Assembly: GCF_020497125.1 (NCBI RefSeq)
Contig: NC_059080.1
Location: 68,864,618-68,928,617, forward strand
Direction of reading: 5' to 3'
Source: Mauremys mutica
Taxonomy: Eukaryota > Chordata > Testudines > Geoemydidae
Length of the DNA stretch: 64,000 nt
Part shown: positions 60,732 through 64,000 of the stretch, piece after piece
Layout of the letters: every line of letters begins with the position of its first letter
Numbering within the stretch: position 1 is the first letter of the stretch
The notes under the pieces: generated by a model
Told to the model about the DNA's origin: nothing
The model's input: the letters and a program-made list of their open reading frames with translations, nothing else
Databases searched by the model: none
Made by a program: the position numbers and the translations under genes

Positions 60732-61672
60732 CTAGGACATAAAACCAAGAACAATTAATGCTATATTGCAGATGATAATGAGTTAGGCTGCACAACAGAA
60801 ATGCACCCTAAAAATAATCATAAAAAGCATTTGTTAAAACAGGTTGGGTGTAACCTTTAAAGTTTACATGGCCAGCTGCACACTTCAGGTACTAACCAAG
60901 TGAAAAAAATTGAGTTTGTAATAGAAATTAGATTGAGCCATATAAAAATAAATTTGTTTTTTATTTCTGTACCACTGGTCCATCACATCCAATATTCGAC
61001 CTCCATTACTGTCAATAGCTGATATTTCAGAGAAAGACAAAAACCTAATAATGCACCAGGGCAGGCAATTAAGTAGTTAGACACACGGGAGAAAACATCC
61101 TTCCTCACACCAGCAGCCAATCAATTTATACCCAGAAGAATGGTTGGCATGAACTCTGTGCTGAAGTTTCCTCACTGTCAGCTTTCTCACTTCTTGGTGC
61201 AATTGAATGTTTATCATGAAGTCTCTCAACCTACACCCATCATGACAGTTAGAACTGGTTGGAGACATTTGCTGACTGTGCATCCTTCAAATTTAGTAAC
61301 TGAGTGTCAGGACTCTCCCTACAAAAGATTCACTCTTTGAAACTCACTCCCCTTGGCAGCTCATCAGACCCCATGGTTGGCAATTTACAAGTTCAATACA
61401 GGATATCAACCTTTTGTAGTCAACTTACTGTTTTTTGTTATAAACTACTGTATTATAAACATCTGGTTGACTTAATAGGAACTAAATACATCTATGCTTC
61501 CAGAGGTATGAGATAAAAATATAAAGTCTCTCTAGAATCAGTTTAAAAATCTGACAGCTGATAAGGCCTTGTAACTTTGCTACATTAACAGAAGAGTAAG
61601 AATTGACAGAGAAATCTAAGATGTGCCCTCTTCCTAACCTCTTAACCACGTCAATACTATATGTGATGTTAC
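60732..61672 (-). other. CUL3: CUL3 last intron
   Basis: 941-base intron between GT (61672-61671) and AG (60733-60732) on the minus strand. No repeat or other gene is recognised inside. Confidence 0.85.
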
Positions 61673-61818
61673 CTCTGCTACTAGCACATTGTGCTGCATC
61701 TTCTTTCTAGATTTCATTATCCGCACTATAGCAGCTTCTATCTCATGTTTTCTGTCGTCATCTACTTTCTGCCTTGTTTCTTTTCTTTCTGGGTCTGATT
61801 CTCCTTGTTTGGCAGCAA
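61673..61818 (-). CDS. CUL3: CUL3, penultimate coding exon with neddylation site
   Basis: This 146-base exon encodes [20 protein letters not shown] and continues [20 protein letters not shown] to NVLVAE. It starts in phase 1 (two bases complete a split valine codon) after a ttttag acceptor and ends at GCAGAG|GTAAC. Counting back from the 768-residue human protein, it covers about residues 677-725. The lysine in IVRIMK is position 712, the NEDD8 attachment site required for ligase activation. The exon is intact. Upstream exons, encoding the N-terminal cullin repeats and RBX1-binding region, lie beyond the right edge, so the gene is partial here. Confidence 0.97.
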
Positions 61819-64000
61819 CTAAAAGAGAAGATGAAATACCTTAAGCAAAAGTCAATATTATTAATTTCAATAACATTAATATGCACAAAATTTAATTTCG
61901 CCCACAGCGGAATTAAGTTTCTTGGTTTGTGACATTTACAAGTGTGTTTTTTAATGAAATGTGTCCACAAGACAGACAGACATACATAGCAATCAATGCA
62001 TGTGTAAGTATGTGTTACTATTTTGTCAGTTGCTATTTACTGTTTAAAATTTAATGTCAAACTTCTCTGCTTTTCAAACAGTACTGAACTTTGTTTGCAA
62101 AACTTTTTTTGGCTACTGTCATATTGAAGATTCTTCTCTTTAAAACTACATAGATTTTGCCAAATTAACTTTGAAGCTACGGGTTATATATGGTGTTTTC
62201 TTATTAAATTGCACATAATTTAGAGCGTGTCAAAGAAAACAATTCTGACAGTGTAGCTGGGTTTTATTTCCTTTGCTTGTCAGGAGACTGTTTCAATTAA
62301 GGAGATGTTTCAATTACAGTAGGAATTGCAACATAGTAAGGAAAGAGACAGAATTGTATTTACAAAAGTTTACTTTCCAAACCAAACTGCTGAAGATAAT
62401 TAGCCAAAAGAAAAATACCAATCGACCTGTTCACTTTGTTCTCTGCCCCTTTTGGATTTTGTGCATTTTCTACCATTGCCAATTTCTTATTTCTGTCCTT
62501 GCTTCCAGTCTCTCTCCCCCTACAGCTATTATTTCTGGGCACCTCTTTTCCCATACACAAATTCAATGTTTCCTGCTTTTGAATAGCAGTCTTCTAGCTT
62601 CTAGATGTCCTCTTCTCTCATTTTACTCTCCCCACTCAAAACCCCTGAACATCATGGCAGCCTTCCCTCTGGCTAAAGACAGAAAGAACCTTTTTTTTCA
62701 GTTGTTCACTAGAGAATGCTGCAAGATGTATCCTCTCATGGAGTCAAGAATTGGTTCTGCTGTGCTGCTAGCCTAGAAAACAAGAGGCCAAAACTCAAAT
62801 ATAACCTCTGATGAAAATAACTGTATGAATTTTGCATCAATGGGTATTTTCAATTAAGAGCTATAATTGTACTTGTTTATGTTGTGCAAAGGGTGATGAG
62901 AATAAGAGGATTGCACAGTAAGAGAATAATTTAGTATCCCATTGGAATTTAGATGTTGCCACAGATCTTGGTCCCCTTGTGCCACGGAGTATGTGAGGCA
63001 CTAGTTAAGGTGCTCTAAAACATCGGTAACCTGCTATTGTGTCTCTGCCACCTTAAGAATACTCCAAGCAAGGTAGACATGTTAAATCATGGATACCTGT
63101 GCATTTTGCTTCCATCTACAGACACCCAAGTTCACTGTAGTTTATGCAACAACATATATGTAGTGTAATCACAAGAGCATACTGTTGGGTTTAAGATGTT
63201 TGCAGTCTTGTCCACATCCACTCTTAGGAAAGGGTTAAAATGTCTAATATTAACGTCTGGCATGAGAGAAGTACAGTGATTGCACTTAAAATGTATCTGA
63301 GAGATTGCCAGTTCCAATGATATGTTCTATTACAAGTACAAAGAATCTCTCTCTAAATTACAGAATATTTTAAGATGCTTTTTAAATGCTACCACTGTGT
63401 ATTGTGGGATAGGGGTTAGATAGATCTTAGTTCATACATGAAGTGTATAAATAATAAGTACTAACACACTGCACTCACATATCCATATATACAAGTGTCT
63501 CAACATATTTCACAATTTAACTTCAAAACTTTAGTGAGCTAGGCAAAAATGGTTACTTACCTGTACTGTTATTCTTCAAGATGTTTTTGCACACAGGTAT
63601 TCCACTCCCAGCACACCCAGCATGCTGGAGCCAAAGATTTTTTTTACAGAAGTACCTGTCAGGGCGTTGCATGCACCCTGCACATATTCATGGCCTCTCC
63701 TGAGCTTATAAAAGGGCAGTGCTGCCCCAATCCCCCTCAGTTCCTTCATGCCAGAAATATGATGAAACACGACTCCAATGCACAGGGAAGGAAGGGTTTA
63801 GTGGACTACACGCATGCAACATCATCTTGAAAAACAGTTACAATACAGGTAAGTAATAGTTTTTGTTTCTTCAAGTGGTTGCACATGTGTATTACATAGC
63901 GGTAACTCACAAAGTAGTACTGTTAGGAGGTAAAGTCACTCTGAGCCCTAATAGTGACTAGCCTTCCCAAAATTTGCATCAGATCTCAAAGCAGTCACAA
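61819..64000 (-). other. CUL3: CUL3 intron (continues past the window)
   Basis: The next upstream CUL3 exon was not found here, so this is intron up to the edge. A 167-codon plus-strand frame (62273-62776) has no domain and is not called. The inverted-repeat element at 63553-63856 is the only mobile element noticed. Confidence 0.7.
63553..63856. mobile_element. Inverted-repeat element with internal TATA and donor-like ends
   Basis: The left end 'ttacttacctgtactgtta...cttcaagatg' is matched in inverse by the right end 'catcttgaaaaacagttaca...acaggtaagtaa'. Each arm contains CAG|GTAAGTAA, a consensus splice donor, on opposite strands. A plus-strand TATAAAA lies at 63707-63713. No protein is encoded; probably a non-autonomous DNA transposon derivative. 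Confidence 0.7.

Noticed and set aside
62273..62776. 167-codon plus-strand frame antisense to the CUL3 intron
   Set aside because: Low-complexity hydrophobic translation of T/C-rich DNA, with no domain.

Overview
The window is vertebrate nuclear DNA, most likely from a turtle (Testudines, probably Cryptodira). The evidence is gene structure with spliced exons and a repeat content typical of turtles: several CR1 LINE 3' tails, a tRNA-headed SINE carrying a CR1 tail, MIR/CORE-SINE copies, fold-back MITE-like families, PIF/Harbinger and hAT elements, and solo LTRs. A crocodilian source is the main alternative. There is no sign of prokaryotic or organellar sequence. Most open reading frames longer than 60 codons are chance or transposon frames.

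Two protein-coding genes are supported, both on the minus strand. FAM124B occupies roughly 8.5-27.3 kb. Its two coding exons (17692-18423 and 9413-10057) join in frame to give a 458-residue protein with clean splice sites. A possible untranslated first exon and promoter lie at about 27.1-27.4 kb. The 3' end of CUL3 lies at 58-64 kb: the last two coding exons (61673-61818 and 60600-60731) encode the final residues of the cullin-3 WHB region, including the neddylation lysine. An AT-rich probable 3' UTR follows, and the rest of CUL3 lies beyond the right edge. The order FAM124B - CUL3, both in the same orientation, matches the human 2q36 arrangement as I know it.

Region by region: 1-8.5 kb is intergenic DNA 3' of FAM124B, with a LINE tail, an RTE-type LINE remnant and a MIR. 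FAM124B intron 2 (10-17.7 kb) holds a nested CR1 cluster and a MITE. Intron 1 (18.4-27 kb) holds a solo LTR with perfect target duplication, a CR1 inserted into a MIR, a long-inverted-repeat MITE and a PIF/Harbinger-like element. The interval 27-58 kb between the genes has no recognised gene. It contains hAT elements, two further LTRs, the tRNA-headed SINE, MIRs, microsatellites, a fold-back hAT with transposase remnants (53.2-54.7 kb), a TATA plus palindrome promoter-like site at 41.1 kb, and two unexplained exon-like segments on the minus strand (56.0 and 57.7 kb).

FAM124B and CUL3 are not known to work together. CUL3 is the scaffold of BTB-CUL3-RBX1 ubiquitin ligases, and FAM124B is a nuclear protein reported with CHD7/CHD8. 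I see no convincing new molecular system. The most useful leads are the orphan exon candidates, the fold-back hAT, and transposon-borne splice-donor and TATA signals inside a CUL3 intron.
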